The notes: generated by a model from the sequence alone, not told the origin. 37,260 nucleotides of DNA from Acrocarpospora macrocephala (GCF_009687865.1 NZ_BLAE01000018.1:142419-179678), one strand, 5' to 3'. Numbered from the stretch's first letter, positions 26,066 through 35,596 are shown. Numbers and translations: made by a program.

Positions 26066-27037
26066 ATGGATGAATCGCAGGGTGGTCTGAGCTACGGGAT
26101 CGGCGCGGTGGCGCGGCGACTCGGTGTGCCCGCGCCCACCCTGCGCACCTGGAATCTCCGCTACGGGATCGGTCCGAGTTCGCGAAGTCCGGGAGGGCAT
26201 CGGCGTTATGGGGCACTTGATCTGACCCGGCTGGAGGAGATGAACCGGCTGATCAAGGCGGGGGCGCCGCCGGCGGAGGCCGCGCAGGCGGCGCTTCGGA
26301 TCCGCTCGGTTCCAGACAAGGCCCAGGAGGACCGGGGCGGGGAGGACCGGGGCGCGCCGGTGGATCGGCGGGACGTCGGTAAGCCGGTCAGTGCGGGCGC
26401 GCGACCTGCGGCCGATCGCCGGGAGCGCTCGGTTGAGCAGGAGGCTGGGCGGCTGGCGCGGGCCGCGATGGCGTTGGACAGCTGGTCGGTGGCGGACGCG
26501 CTGGAGTCCGGGCTGGGAAGGTTTGGGGTTACCGAGACGTGGGATCGGCTGGTTCGGCCCGCGTTCGCGGTGATCAGCAGGCGGCAGGCGGCCACGGGGG
26601 TGGGAGTCGATGTCGAGCATGTGTTCTCCGAGCGGCTCATGGCCGCGTTCACCGCGTTGATCGGGCGGCCGGCGCGGCCGATCAATCCCCGGCCGGTCAT
26701 GCTGGCCTGTGCCGAGGATGAGCAGCACAGTCTGCCGGTGTTCGCACTGGCCGCCGCCCTGGCGTCGGAGCATTCGGTGGAGGTGCGGGTGCTGGGGGCG
26801 CGTACGCCGTTCTCGGCGCTGGGGGACGCGATGCGGCGGCTGAATCCTGCCCTCGTCTTTGTCTGGTCGCAGCTGGCCGAGACGGGGAATCCGGAACCGC
26901 TGACCCGGCTGCCGGTGCTCCGGCCGCCCAGCCCGATCATGACGGGTGGGCCGGGCTGGCGGGAGTTGCCGCCTGGAATAAGGCATCTGACCTCGATGAA
27001 CGAGGCGATCATTCGGATCGTGGGCCTGCTGCGCTGA
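26066..27037 (+). CDS. MerR-family regulator with cobalamin-binding-like domain (CarH/LitR-like)
   Basis: 323 residues. The N-terminal MerR helix-turn-helix reads YGIGAVARRLGVPAPTLRTW followed by YGIGPSSRSPGGHRRY. A charged linker (about 82-125) leads to a helical region and an alpha/beta domain like the B12-binding part of CarH/LitR light sensors. A glutamate-histidine pair lies at 184-185 (VEHVFSERL), and E-x-H at 219-221 (DEQHSLP) is where the cobalt-ligand histidine sits. The tryptophan that CarH has 10 residues before the EH pair is not at that position. The next gene is of a type often seen under such regulators, which supports a light- or B12-responsive role; this is inference. Confidence 0.75.
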   Translation: MDESQGGLSYGIGAVARRLGVPAPTLRTWNLRYGIGPSSRSPGGHRRYGALDLTRLEEMNRLIKAGAPPAEAAQAALRIRSVPDKAQEDRGGEDRGAPVDRRDVGKPVSAGARPAADRRERSVEQEAGRLARAAMALDSWSVADALESGLGRFGVTETWDRLVRPAFAVISRRQAATGVGVDVEHVFSERLMAAFTALIGRPARPINPRPVMLACAEDEQHSLPVFALAAALASEHSVEVRVLGARTPFSALGDAMRRLNPALVFVWSQLAETGNPEPLTRLPVLRPPSPIMTGGPGWRELPPGIRHLTSMNEAIIRIVGLLR

Positions 27038-27051
27038 GCTGTCTCGCGCGG

Positions 27052-27080
27052 TTGCATAGTTCGTCGCGAGCAGGTATGAA
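27052..27080 (+). promoter_or_regulatory. Promoter of the DUF523-DUF1722 gene with flanking inverted repeat
   Basis: TTGCAT (27052-27057), a 17-bp spacer and TATGAA (27075-27080) lie 37 bp before the ATG. An inverted repeat CTCGCG (27043-27048) and CGCGAG (27065-27070) brackets the -35 element. This fits binding by a dimeric repressor such as the upstream MerR-type protein. Confidence 0.55.
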
Positions 27081-27116
27081 TAGGTTTTGAGTAAGTTTCT
27101 ACCTAGGGGGGTCACC

Positions 27117-28142
27117 ATGTCGCTCAATGAGCGGGACGCGGTGACGAAGCGTTACCGGGCTCACGTGGAGGGGCTCACCATCGATCATCCGGCCATGGAT
27201 CGGGCGGCCGGCGTCCGGCCGCGGGTCGCCGTGTCGAGTTGCCTGCTCGGGGATCCCGTCCGGTACGACGGCGGGCACAGTCAGAGTCGGTTCCTCGCCG
27301 ATGAACTAGATCGATTCGTCGAATGGGTGCACGTCTGTCCGGAGATGGAGGCCGGACTGGGCACACCTCGGGAGACACTGCGGCTGGAGCGGGGTGGCCG
27401 GCTGGTTCAGGGGCGGAGCCGTACCGACGTGACAGAGACGATCACGGCGGCGGCCGAGGAGCGGATTCGCACGCTGGACATCGATGGATATGTGTTCAAG
27501 GCCGGCAGCCCGTCGTGCGGATTGCACGGGATTCCCACGTACGCGGGGGATCAGGTGGTGGATCGCCAGGGACGCGGACTGTTCGCGGGGAAGATCATGG
27601 AGGCCTTCCCGATGGTGCCGATCGAGGACGAGGTCCGGCTCGACAACGCCGAGCTCCGGGAGGCCTTCATTGAGCGGATCTTCGCCCTCGCCCGCCTGCG
27701 CGTGCTCCTGGCAACCGCGTGGCGGCAATGTGACTTGGTGAAATTCCATTCGCGCCACACGATGCAACTGCTCGCGCATGACGCGGCGGCCTATCTGGAG
27801 GCCGGGCGGATCGTGTTCTACACTCGGCGCGGAGACCCCCGGATGGCCTACGCCGAAGTGTTCCGGCGGACGTTCAGCCGACGGGCGAGCATCCGGCGAA
27901 ACGTCAACGTGCTGCAGCAATGCCTGGGCATGATTGGCAACGCGCTGGACGCCGTTCTCCGGGCCGACCTGGCGGAGGCGATCGCGGCCTATGCGCGCAG
28001 ACAGGTGCCGCTCTGGGTGCCTACGGCGATGCTGCTGCATCACGCCCGTGGCGAAGAAGCCCAGTATGTGCGCGACCAGACCTACTTCGCGCCGTACCCG
28101 TCAGAGCTTCGGCTGCGCGACCACGTGCACGATGGCCATTGA
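27117..28142 (+). CDS. DUF523-DUF1722 fusion protein (TudS-YbgA type)
   Basis: 341 residues. The N-terminal DUF523 part keeps three cysteines: VSSCLLGDPVRYDG (about 42), VCPEMEAGLGTPR (about 74) and SPSCGLHGI (about 134). In TudS thiouracil desulfurases three such cysteines bind a [4Fe-4S] cluster. The C-terminal DUF1722 part has KFHSRHTMQLLAH and a long helical tail, as in YbgA. Fusions of these domains often lie beside photolyase and LitR/CarH-type regulators, suggesting a role in handling damaged or thiolated nucleobases under light. The ATG at 27117 follows a GGGGGG stretch. Its last 42 bases overlap the end of treZ on the other strand. Confidence 0.88.
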   Translation: MSLNERDAVTKRYRAHVEGLTIDHPAMDRAAGVRPRVAVSSCLLGDPVRYDGGHSQSRFLADELDRFVEWVHVCPEMEAGLGTPRETLRLERGGRLVQGRSRTDVTETITAAAEERIRTLDIDGYVFKAGSPSCGLHGIPTYAGDQVVDRQGRGLFAGKIMEAFPMVPIEDEVRLDNAELREAFIERIFALARLRVLLATAWRQCDLVKFHSRHTMQLLAHDAAAYLEAGRIVFYTRRGDPRMAYAEVFRRTFSRRASIRRNVNVLQQCLGMIGNALDAVLRADLAEAIAAYARRQVPLWVPTAMLLHHARGEEAQYVRDQTYFAPYPSELRLRDHVHDGH

Positions 28143-29798
28143 CAAGGGCGGCAGGTGCAGGTCGGAACCGGTCAGCGTGGTGCCCTCGTCCGAGGCGAGC
28201 AGGACGTGGCCGGGGGCCACGCGGATCGGGACCGGGAAGTGGCCGAGGTTGGCGGCGATTCGCATGGAGCCGCGTTCGATGACCAGCCAGTGGCGGTCGT
28301 CGTCATAGCGGACGTGGACGCGTTCGAGGCGCGGGTCGGCCAGGTCGGGGTGGGATTTGCGGAGGGCGATGAGGTCGCGATACCAGCCGAGCAGGGAGGC
28401 CGCGCCGTCCTCGGCGGGCTCTGACCAGTCGAGTTTTGAGCGGAGGAAGGTGGTTTCGTCCTGCGGGTCGGGAGCCTTCCAGTCGTAGCCGAAGCTTTCG
28501 AACTCGCGGCGGCGGCGTTCGCCTTCCCCGGCGGCCAGCACGGGGTCGTAGTGGTCGGTGAAGAAGTAGAACGGCGTTTGGGCGCCCCACTCCTCGCCCA
28601 TGAACAACATCGGCGTGAACGGCGAGGTCAGCAGCAGCCCGGCGGCCAGCCAGAGCTGTTCTGGGCTCATCCGGTCGCCGAGCGGGCGATTGCCGATCTG
28701 GTCATGATTCTGGACGCAGCAGACGAATCGGTGCCCGGAGACGCCGGTGGCGGGGCGGCCGTGGGAGCGGCCGCGGAACGTGGAGTAGCCGCCGTCGTGG
28801 AAGTACGCCGAGGTCATCACCTTGGCGACGGCCGCCAGCGAGCCGAAGTCGCCGTAGTACGCGTGGGTTTCGCCGGTGACGGCCGAGTGCAGGGCGTGGT
28901 GCACGTCGTCGTTCCAGGTCGCGTCCAGGCCGTACCGGGTGATCAGGCCGGGGTCGTTGAGGTCGGATTCGGCGATGAGGGTGAGCGGGCGGCCGAGCAC
29001 GGTGGACAGGGCTTCGACCTCGCCGGCGAGTTCTTCGAGGAAGTGCACGGCGCGCTTGTCGTGCAGGGCGTGCACGGCGTCGAGGCGCAGGCCGTCGATG
29101 TGGTAGTCGCGCAGCCACTGGAGCGCGTTCTCGATGAAGTAGCGGCGCACCTCGTCGGAGTGCGGCCCGTCCAGATTGACGGCGTCGCCCCAGTACGAGC
29201 CTTTGTAGCCGTGCAGGTAGGGCCCGAATTTGGAGAGGTAGTTCCCGCAAGGCCCGAGATGGTTGTAGACGACATCGAGGATCACGCCAAGGCCCGCCTG
29301 GTGGCAGGCGTCGACGAGAATCTTGAGGCCGTCGGGGCCGCCGTAGTCCTCGCGTACGGCGTAGAGGTCCACGCCGTCGTAGCCCCAGTTCCGGCGGCCG
29401 GGCACGGGCGCGACCGGCATCAACTCCACGAAGTCGACACCCAGATCGACCAGGTGCCCCAGCTTGTCGATGACCGCCTCGAAGGTCCCTTCGGGGGTGT
29501 ACGTCCCGACGTGCATTTCGTAAATGACCGAACCGCGTAGATGCCGGCCCCGCCAGTCCTGGTCGCCCCAGGTGAATCTGGCGTGCTCGTAGACCCGGCT
29601 CGGACCCTCCAGCCCGTACGGCTGCCGCCGGGTCCGCGGATCGGGAAACGGCCCGGAACCATCCACGTAGAAGGCGTAATCGACGCCGTGTTCATCCCCC
29701 GGCGCCCGCCACCAGCCGTTTTCCAGAGACATGTCCCGTCTGACGCTCCCGGATTCCACTTCGACGCGTGTCGCCAGGGGCGCCCAGACTTCGTACAT
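28101..29798 (-). CDS. treZ: Malto-oligosyltrehalose trehalohydrolase
   Basis: 565 residues. It releases trehalose from maltooligosyl trehalose made by TreY. A short N-terminal beta domain (to about 85) precedes the GH13 barrel: YEMHVGTYTPEGTF, ILDVVYNHLGP, DGLRLDAVHAL with nucleophile Asp at about 240, LIAESDLNDP with acid/base Glu at about 277, and CVQNHDQIGNR with the third acid near 366. The DAVHAL and NHDQIGNR segments separate TreZ from branching enzyme and GlgX. It begins 23 bp after treY and ends the glgX-treY-treZ operon, converging on the DUF523 gene with a 42-bp overlap. Confidence 0.95.
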   Translation of the reverse strand: MYEVWAPLATRVEVESGSVRRDMSLENGWWRAPGDEHGVDYAFYVDGSGPFPDPRTRRQPYGLEGPSRVYEHARFTWGDQDWRGRHLRGSVIYEMHVGTYTPEGTFEAVIDKLGHLVDLGVDFVELMPVAPVPGRRNWGYDGVDLYAVREDYGGPDGLKILVDACHQAGLGVILDVVYNHLGPCGNYLSKFGPYLHGYKGSYWGDAVNLDGPHSDEVRRYFIENALQWLRDYHIDGLRLDAVHALHDKRAVHFLEELAGEVEALSTVLGRPLTLIAESDLNDPGLITRYGLDATWNDDVHHALHSAVTGETHAYYGDFGSLAAVAKVMTSAYFHDGGYSTFRGRSHGRPATGVSGHRFVCCVQNHDQIGNRPLGDRMSPEQLWLAAGLLLTSPFTPMLFMGEEWGAQTPFYFFTDHYDPVLAAGEGERRRREFESFGYDWKAPDPQDETTFLRSKLDWSEPAEDGAASLLGWYRDLIALRKSHPDLADPRLERVHVRYDDDRHWLVIERGSMRIAANLGHFPVPIRVAPGHVLLASDEGTTLTGSDLHLPPLSMAIVHVVAQPKL

Positions 29799-29821
29799 AT
29801 CTCACCTATTTCCCATAGGAC

Positions 29822-32008
29822 TCATCGGGTATTCCGCTCCAGGATTGCAACGGGGTAACGGGACAGCAGGTGAGCCATCGGGATCAAGCCGGTGTGCTCG
29901 GCGCCGGTCAGCAGGTCCAGCCAGCTGCCGGGCGGCAGGCGCAGGGTCTCGTGCGTCCAGCCGCCGCCGCGCTCCAGCCGGTACGGGAGCCTGGTCGCCA
30001 CGGCCACCGCCTGATCCCCGCGCGCGAACGCCACCGCGTGCTCCCCGGTGTCGATCGGCACGTACGGCAGATCCGGCGCCAGCCTCTTCCGCAGCTTCAA
30101 CGCGGTCGTGGTGACCAGGAGCTTCTGCCCGTCCCAGCTGTCCTCACCGGTTTTCAGCAGCTCCCGCCGCCGCTCGAAGTCGACCGGACGGCGGTTGTCG
30201 GGGTCGACCAGCGAGAAGTCGGTGATCTCGTTGCCCTGGTAGACGTCGGGCACGCCGGGCATCATCAGCTGGATCACCTTCTGGCCGAGCGAGTTGACGC
30301 GCGCGTAGCGGTCCACAACGGCGGTGAAGGACGCGACCGAGTAGCCGCACAGCTCGATGGCCTGGGCCGCGAACTCCCGGACACCGGTCTCGTACCCTTG
30401 CTCCCGGTTCTGCCAAGAAATCGAGGTTTTAGCCTCACGCGCCGCTTTAAGGAGATATTTCGTGAAACGTGCGGGGCTGATGGGCCAGGCCGCCATCAGC
30501 ATCTGCCAGCCCAGATAATCAAGCGTCGGGTCGAATCGTACGGCTCCCGCCCACGACTCCACCGCCTCCGCCCACACATCCGGAATTTCCGACAAAACCG
30601 CAAGCCGGGCCCGGACATCCTCGGAGCGTTTCGTGTCATGCGTCGACAATGTCGTCATCGTCGTCGCCCGCATTTCCGCACAAAACGCATGAAACTCGGC
30701 CGCCGAAACCCCGAATCGATCAGGCTCCCCGCCCACCTCGTTGAGGCACGCCAGCGGGAACCACCGATACAGCGCGGTGTCCTCCACGCCCTTCGCCATC
30801 ACCGGCCCGCACGTCTGCTGGAACCGCGTCACCGCCTCGGCCGGCCCCCGCAACACCAGCTGCGCGACCCTGGCCACCGCCGCGGGATCCGCGTGCCCCG
30901 CGGCCTCCCAGGCGGCCGACTGGATCACCCGCGTCGCTTCTTCGTCCGGTTCCTCCCCCGGATTCACGTACGCCCGATAGACCGGCATCGCCGCCAGCAA
31001 CTCCACCAGCGCGTCCCGCAGCCCCGGCTCCCCCAGGCACGCGGCCAGCCGATCCACCTCACCCCGGAAGAACAGATCAAGCACCATCTTCTTGCCCTCG
31101 TACTTGACCGCCTCATAATCGTCCGGCAGGCCCGTGTGCCGGGTGAACGTCCGCACCAGCTTGTCCCGCGACGCGGGATCCACGAACAGCCGGGTCACCA
31201 TGTTGAGCGCGTCGTAACCCGTGGTCCCGTCGCAGTCCCAGTCCGCCGGCAGCCGCTCCCCGTCCATCAGGATCTTCTCCACCCACAGCGGCCCGGGCGC
31301 CCGCTCCCGCAACCGCCGCAGATAGCCCCGCGGATCCGCCAGACCATCCGGGTGATCCACCCGCAGCCCGTCGATGACCCCGTCCGCCACCAGCGACAAC
31401 ACGACCTCGTGCGTCGCGTCGAAGACCTCCGGATCCTCCGCCCGCAGCCCGATCAGCGAGGACACGTCGAAGAACCGCCGATACCCCGGCGAATCCCGCC
31501 ACGACACCAGCCGGTAGTGCTGCTCCACCAGCAGCTCGTGCAGCGGCAGCCCCTCGGTCCCGGCCCGGACCGGAAACTCGTGATCGTGATAGCGCAGCAC
31601 GCTCCCGTCCACCACCAGCTCCGGATCGTCCCCCAGCACCGGCAGATCCACCGGCCAGGTCAGATCGAACCAGTTCGCGTACGGCGAGTCCGGCCCTTCC
31701 CGCACCACCGACCAGAGCGGCGCGTTCTCCGACTCCGGCGTCGGCACGGTCATGTGGTTGGGCACGATGTCGACGATGATCCCCATCCCCTGCCCGGCCA
31801 GCGCGAGCAGCCCTTTCTGGCCGCCGAACTCGTCGCGGACCCGCGAGTGGTCGATCACGTCGTAGCCGTGCTGGGAATCGCGCACCGACTGCAGGATGGG
31901 CGACAGGTAAAGGTGCCCGACGCCCAGGTCGCGCAGGTAGCCCACCAGGTCGGCGAGCTCGCGGAACCCGAACTCGGGCGTCAGCTGGACCCGGTATGTG
32001 GACGTCAT
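29822..32008 (-). CDS. treY: Malto-oligosyltrehalose synthase
   Basis: 728 residues from the ATG at 32008 (MTSTYRVQLTPEFGFRELAD), which has GAGAGG upstream; an in-frame extension to 32032 is not needed. It converts the reducing end of maltodextrins to an alpha,alpha-1,1 linkage. TreY signatures are HLYLSPILQ, GSQHGYD-like SQHGYDVIDH, VPNHM, DGLRVDHPDGL with nucleophile Asp near 218, and LWVEKIL with acid/base Glu near 244. PGVPDVYQGNEI lies near the C-terminus. It lies 55 bp after glgX and 23 bp before treZ. Parts of the gene show stretches rich in CTC/GTC codons, normal for this genome. Confidence 0.95.
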   Translation of the reverse strand: MTSTYRVQLTPEFGFRELADLVGYLRDLGVGHLYLSPILQSVRDSQHGYDVIDHSRVRDEFGGQKGLLALAGQGMGIIVDIVPNHMTVPTPESENAPLWSVVREGPDSPYANWFDLTWPVDLPVLGDDPELVVDGSVLRYHDHEFPVRAGTEGLPLHELLVEQHYRLVSWRDSPGYRRFFDVSSLIGLRAEDPEVFDATHEVVLSLVADGVIDGLRVDHPDGLADPRGYLRRLRERAPGPLWVEKILMDGERLPADWDCDGTTGYDALNMVTRLFVDPASRDKLVRTFTRHTGLPDDYEAVKYEGKKMVLDLFFRGEVDRLAACLGEPGLRDALVELLAAMPVYRAYVNPGEEPDEEATRVIQSAAWEAAGHADPAAVARVAQLVLRGPAEAVTRFQQTCGPVMAKGVEDTALYRWFPLACLNEVGGEPDRFGVSAAEFHAFCAEMRATTMTTLSTHDTKRSEDVRARLAVLSEIPDVWAEAVESWAGAVRFDPTLDYLGWQMLMAAWPISPARFTKYLLKAAREAKTSISWQNREQGYETGVREFAAQAIELCGYSVASFTAVVDRYARVNSLGQKVIQLMMPGVPDVYQGNEITDFSLVDPDNRRPVDFERRRELLKTGEDSWDGQKLLVTTTALKLRKRLAPDLPYVPIDTGEHAVAFARGDQAVAVATRLPYRLERGGGWTHETLRLPPGSWLDLLTGAEHTGLIPMAHLLSRYPVAILERNTR

Positions 32009-32063
32009 GGCGGCCTCTCTCACAGCACCCATACTGGCCTTTCCGGACCGGCGAAAGCCAGGA

Positions 32064-34175
32064 TCACCCCGGTTCGCGGCGCAACACCCGTACCGACCGC
32101 CCGGCCACCGGAACCCCCTCGCCCGCCCGGCACATCCGGGAATCGGTGCTGATGGGCATGGCGGTGTCCAGCTCGGTCGTCCACATCTCGCCGTAATCCT
32201 TGGGAATGGTGAACGTGATCACATCGAAGTGCGCGTTGAACAGCAGCAGGAACGAGTCATCGGTGATCCGCCGCCCCCGGCGGTCGGGCTCGGTGATCGC
32301 GTCCCCGTTGAGGAAGACGGCCAGCGCCCGGGCGTACCCGTTGCTCCAGTCGCCGTCGGTCATCACCGTCCCTGACGGGGTGAACCACACGATATCGCTG
32401 AGCTGATCGTCCGACCCGCGGACCGGCCGCCCGTAGAAGAACCGCCGCCGCCGGAACACCGGGTGTTCCCGCCGCAGCTTCGCCACCCGCCGGGTGAAGT
32501 CCAGCAGTAACCAGTTCTCCTCCCAGTCCACCCAGCTGATCTCATTGTCCTGGCAGTAGGCGTTGTTGTTCCCTTGTTGCGTACGCCCGAGTTCGTCCCC
32601 ATGCGACAACATCGGCACGCCCTGCGAGAGGAACAGCGTCGCCAGGAAGTTCCGCTTCTGCTGCTCCCGCAACTGCGCCACCGGCCCGGTCGCCGGCCCC
32701 TCCACCCCGCAATTCCAGGACCGGTTGTCGTTGGCGCCGTCCCGATTGTCCTCACCGTTGGCCGCGTTGTGTTTCTCGTTGTACGAAACGAGATCCTCAA
32801 GCGTGAACCCGTCATGACATGTCACGAAATTGATGGAAGCGGCTGGTCTGCGACTGTCGTCCTGATAGAGGTCGCTTGATCCGGTCAGTCGGGACGCGAA
32901 TTCCGGCAGCCGCGCGGGCTCGCCTCGCCACAGATCCCGGATCGTGTCCCGGTACTGCCCGTTCCATTCCGTCCACCGTGCCGGGAAATTCCCGACCTGA
33001 TATCCCCCTGGCCCGACATCCCACGGCTCCGCGATCAGTTTCACCTGCGACAGCACCGGATCCTGCTGGACCAGGTCGAAGAACGCGCTCAGCCGGTCCA
33101 CGTCGTGCAGTTCCCGGGCCAGCGACGACGCCAGGTCGAAGCGGAAGCCGTCCACGTGCATCTCCATGACCCAGTACCGCAACGAGTCCATGATCAGTTG
33201 CAGCGCGTGCGGCGAGCGCATCAGCAGGCTGTTGCCGGTCCCCGTGGTGTCCATGTAGTGCCGCCGGTCGTCCTCGACCAGCCGGTAGTAGTTGCCGTTG
33301 TCGATCCCCCGCATGCTCAGCGTCGGCCCCAGATGGTTGCCCTCCGCCGTGTGGTTGTAGACCACATCGAGGATGACCTCGATGTTCGCCTCATGGAGGG
33401 CCTTGACCATGGCCTTGAACTCCAGCACCTGCCCGCCCCGCTCCCCCGAACTGGAGTAGGCATGATGCGGCGCGAAGAACCCGATGGTGTTGTATCCCCA
33501 GTAGTTCGTCAGCCCGCGCTTCTCCAGCACGTCGTCGCTGACGAACTGATGAATCGGCATCAACTCGATCGCCGTCACCCCCAGGCTGGTCAGGTGATCG
33601 ATGATCTCCGGATGCCCGAGCGCCGCGTACGTCCCCCGAATCCGCTCCGGAATCCGCGGATGATTGATCGTCAGCCCCTTCACATGGGCTTCGTAGATCA
33701 CCGTGTCGTGATACGGCGTCGCCGGAGGCCGATCATGCCCCCACCCGAAGAACGGATTGATCACCACCGACCGCGGCATGTACGGCGCGGAGTCCTCATC
33801 GTTCCGGCTGCCCGGTTGCCCGAAGTTGTACCCATAGACCGCCTGATCCCACTTGACCGCCCCCTCGATCGCCTTCGCGTACGGATCGAGCAGCAACTTG
33901 TGCGGATTACACCGCAACCCCTCCTCCGGCGCGTACGGCCCGTGCACCCGATACCCATACCGCTGCCCCGGCTGCACCCCCGGCAGGTAACAGTGCCACA
34001 CAAACGCCTCAACCTCGCTCAGCGCAACCCGTTCCTCCCACCCCTCCTCATCGAACAGACAGAGCTCCACCCCATCCGCCACCTCACTGAACAGCGCAAA
34101 GTTCGTCCCCGCCCCGTCATACGTAGCCCCCAACGGATAGGGATCCCCCGGCCATATCTCTCGCATGCCACCCAT
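32064..34175 (-). CDS. glgX: Glycogen debranching enzyme GlgX
   Basis: About 703 residues. It cleaves alpha-1,6 branches of phosphorylase-limited glycogen and supplies linear chains for TreY. An N-terminal CBM48-like domain (PGDPYPLGATYDGAGTNFALFSE) precedes the GH13 barrel: YEAHVKGLT, LGVTAIELMPIHQF, VILDVVYNHTAEG, MHVDGFRFDLASSL with nucleophile Asp near 347, LIAEPWDVGPGGYQVGNFP with Glu near 383, and NFVTCHDGFTLEDLVSYNEK. The start may be the ATG at 34175 or 34166; a GGGGG tract favours 34175. It is the first gene of the operon with treY and treZ. Confidence 0.95.
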   Translation of the reverse strand: MGGMREIWPGDPYPLGATYDGAGTNFALFSEVADGVELCLFDEEGWEERVALSEVEAFVWHCYLPGVQPGQRYGYRVHGPYAPEEGLRCNPHKLLLDPYAKAIEGAVKWDQAVYGYNFGQPGSRNDEDSAPYMPRSVVINPFFGWGHDRPPATPYHDTVIYEAHVKGLTINHPRIPERIRGTYAALGHPEIIDHLTSLGVTAIELMPIHQFVSDDVLEKRGLTNYWGYNTIGFFAPHHAYSSSGERGGQVLEFKAMVKALHEANIEVILDVVYNHTAEGNHLGPTLSMRGIDNGNYYRLVEDDRRHYMDTTGTGNSLLMRSPHALQLIMDSLRYWVMEMHVDGFRFDLASSLARELHDVDRLSAFFDLVQQDPVLSQVKLIAEPWDVGPGGYQVGNFPARWTEWNGQYRDTIRDLWRGEPARLPEFASRLTGSSDLYQDDSRRPAASINFVTCHDGFTLEDLVSYNEKHNAANGEDNRDGANDNRSWNCGVEGPATGPVAQLREQQKRNFLATLFLSQGVPMLSHGDELGRTQQGNNNAYCQDNEISWVDWEENWLLLDFTRRVAKLRREHPVFRRRRFFYGRPVRGSDDQLSDIVWFTPSGTVMTDGDWSNGYARALAVFLNGDAITEPDRRGRRITDDSFLLLFNAHFDVITFTIPKDYGEMWTTELDTAMPISTDSRMCRAGEGVPVAGRSVRVLRREPG

Positions 34176-34398
34176 CGTCCACGCCACCCCCAATCCCTGC
34201 CCAGGCTTCTCGTGTTAAGCCCACGTGTCCAAAAAAGATCACCAAACTCCACGCCCTCAGAGCCCACTGCGGACTCCACGCGTCCTCGCGAAGGGCTCGA
34301 CGTCACAGCTCGCCATCCCTCGTAACGAACCGGGTACGCGCTGGACGCCCATCTGCCTATCATGCCCCGGACAAGCTTTGCGCAGATCGGGGGCGTTC

Positions 34399-34711
34399 TT
34401 GGTTGACCTGGCCGACTGGAACGGCCTCATCAGCGAACGCACCGACGACTTCGACGCCCTCCGCGTCACCGTCCCCGCTCCCGTCGTCTCGGCAAGCTTC
34501 GCCAGCCCGTTCCGGGCACTCGCAAACGACAACGCCTCGTACTTCGTCAAGTGTCTCGACGGCTGCCCACTACATGCGCGGATGTCGTTGGCCATCGAGT
34601 ACGTGGTGGCAGGCGCAGCCAGGCTCATCGGTGCTCCCGTTGGAGGCACTCGGCTGGTTCCTTGAGCATCGGGCGCCGGCGGTGGCCAAGCGTGTCCGTG
34701 CTTTGATCTGA
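34399..34711 (+). pseudogene. HipA-like kinase gene with internal deletion
   Basis: From a TTG at 34399 the frame reads VDLADWNGLISERTDDFDAL ... SYFVKCLDGCP, then LAIEYVVAGAARLIGAPVGG, the start of a HipA_2-type kinase (nucleotide-binding VK and the following helix). It stops near 34665. An adjacent frame gives LEALGWFLEHRAPAVAKRVRALI and ends at 34711, which looks like the C-terminal end of the same family. The kinase core (more than 150 residues, with catalytic and metal-binding motifs) is missing, so a deletion with frameshift has fused the two ends. The next gene, 12 bp later, is the DUF3037 partner that usually follows this kinase. Confidence 0.5.
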
Positions 34712-34723
34712 AGGGAGGGTGGA

Positions 34724-35596
34724 ATGAGCCGTTACATCTACTCGATCGTCCGCTGTCTCCCTGATCCGCGGACCGGCGAGTTCATGAATGTCGGTGCTGT
34801 TGTCGGCGATCCCGTCACTGGTGACTGGGCGATACGTCAACTGAGCAACACCGACCGAGTCCGGAAATTCGCGGGGGCGGCCGCCTTCGGGGCAGCCAGT
34901 GACTTCATCTTCAACGTCGGTTCCGAGATCGATCTCAGTCGGCAGGCGCTGGAGGAGGGCTGCGAACCGCTCAGTGAGAACTGGCTTGCGCGGCTGCATC
35001 ATGACCACCGAAATGTGGTCCAACTCAGCCCACCAACCCCCATGGTCGCGCAGAGTGCGCGGCAAGCACTCGATCTCATCTTCGACAAAATGATCATTGA
35101 CCGAGCAGCCGAATCACGGCAGCCACCCGTGACGAAGTATCACCTGGGACGCGATCTTCGAGAGGCATATCGTCGAGCCGACATCGCTGACGAATTGGTG
35201 CGGACCAGAGCGAAGATATACGTAGGTTCGCGGGTTCATTATGATCTCGACTTCGCCATCGCCAATGGGCAAGCGGTTCAGCTGACGCAAATATGGTCGT
35301 TCAAGAGAAAAGAACTGGACGACGTATCCCTTCAAGTCAAAGCGTGGGGATACGCAATGGAGCGCCTCCGCGACGGTGACGGGGCCCGAGTGGAAGATTC
35401 CCAGGGGCATCGAAGCACCGTCGACCAGAACGTCGATCTCCAAGTGGTCGTCGCGCTACCGGAGACACCCGAGCAGGGAGAGGTCTATCAAGAAGCCCAA
35501 GAGATCTTCGGCAACCTGAACGCCGGCGTGCATCCAGTGGAGGAAGTCCAGGCAGTCGGCATGCGAGCAGCCGAACTTCTCAGGCAACGTTTGTAG
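34724..35596 (+). CDS. DUF3037 protein
   Basis: 290 residues; the ATG at 34724 has GGGAGGG upstream. The N-terminus MSRYIYSIVRCLPDPRTGEF, then MNVGAVVGDP, is the DUF3037 signature. The family normally follows a HipA-like kinase in a two-gene unit of unknown, possibly toxin-antitoxin or defence, function. Here the kinase is broken but this gene is intact and uses more balanced codons than the upstream glgX operon. Function remains unknown. Confidence 0.85.
   Translation: MSRYIYSIVRCLPDPRTGEFMNVGAVVGDPVTGDWAIRQLSNTDRVRKFAGAAAFGAASDFIFNVGSEIDLSRQALEEGCEPLSENWLARLHHDHRNVVQLSPPTPMVAQSARQALDLIFDKMIIDRAAESRQPPVTKYHLGRDLREAYRRADIADELVRTRAKIYVGSRVHYDLDFAIANGQAVQLTQIWSFKRKELDDVSLQVKAWGYAMERLRDGDGARVEDSQGHRSTVDQNVDLQVVVALPETPEQGEVYQEAQEIFGNLNAGVHPVEEVQAVGMRAAELLRQRL

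Noticed and set aside
29870-32152. A 760-codon open frame on the plus strand opposite treY
   Set aside because: It is antisense to treY, which has all catalytic motifs, and its composition is that of a shadow frame.
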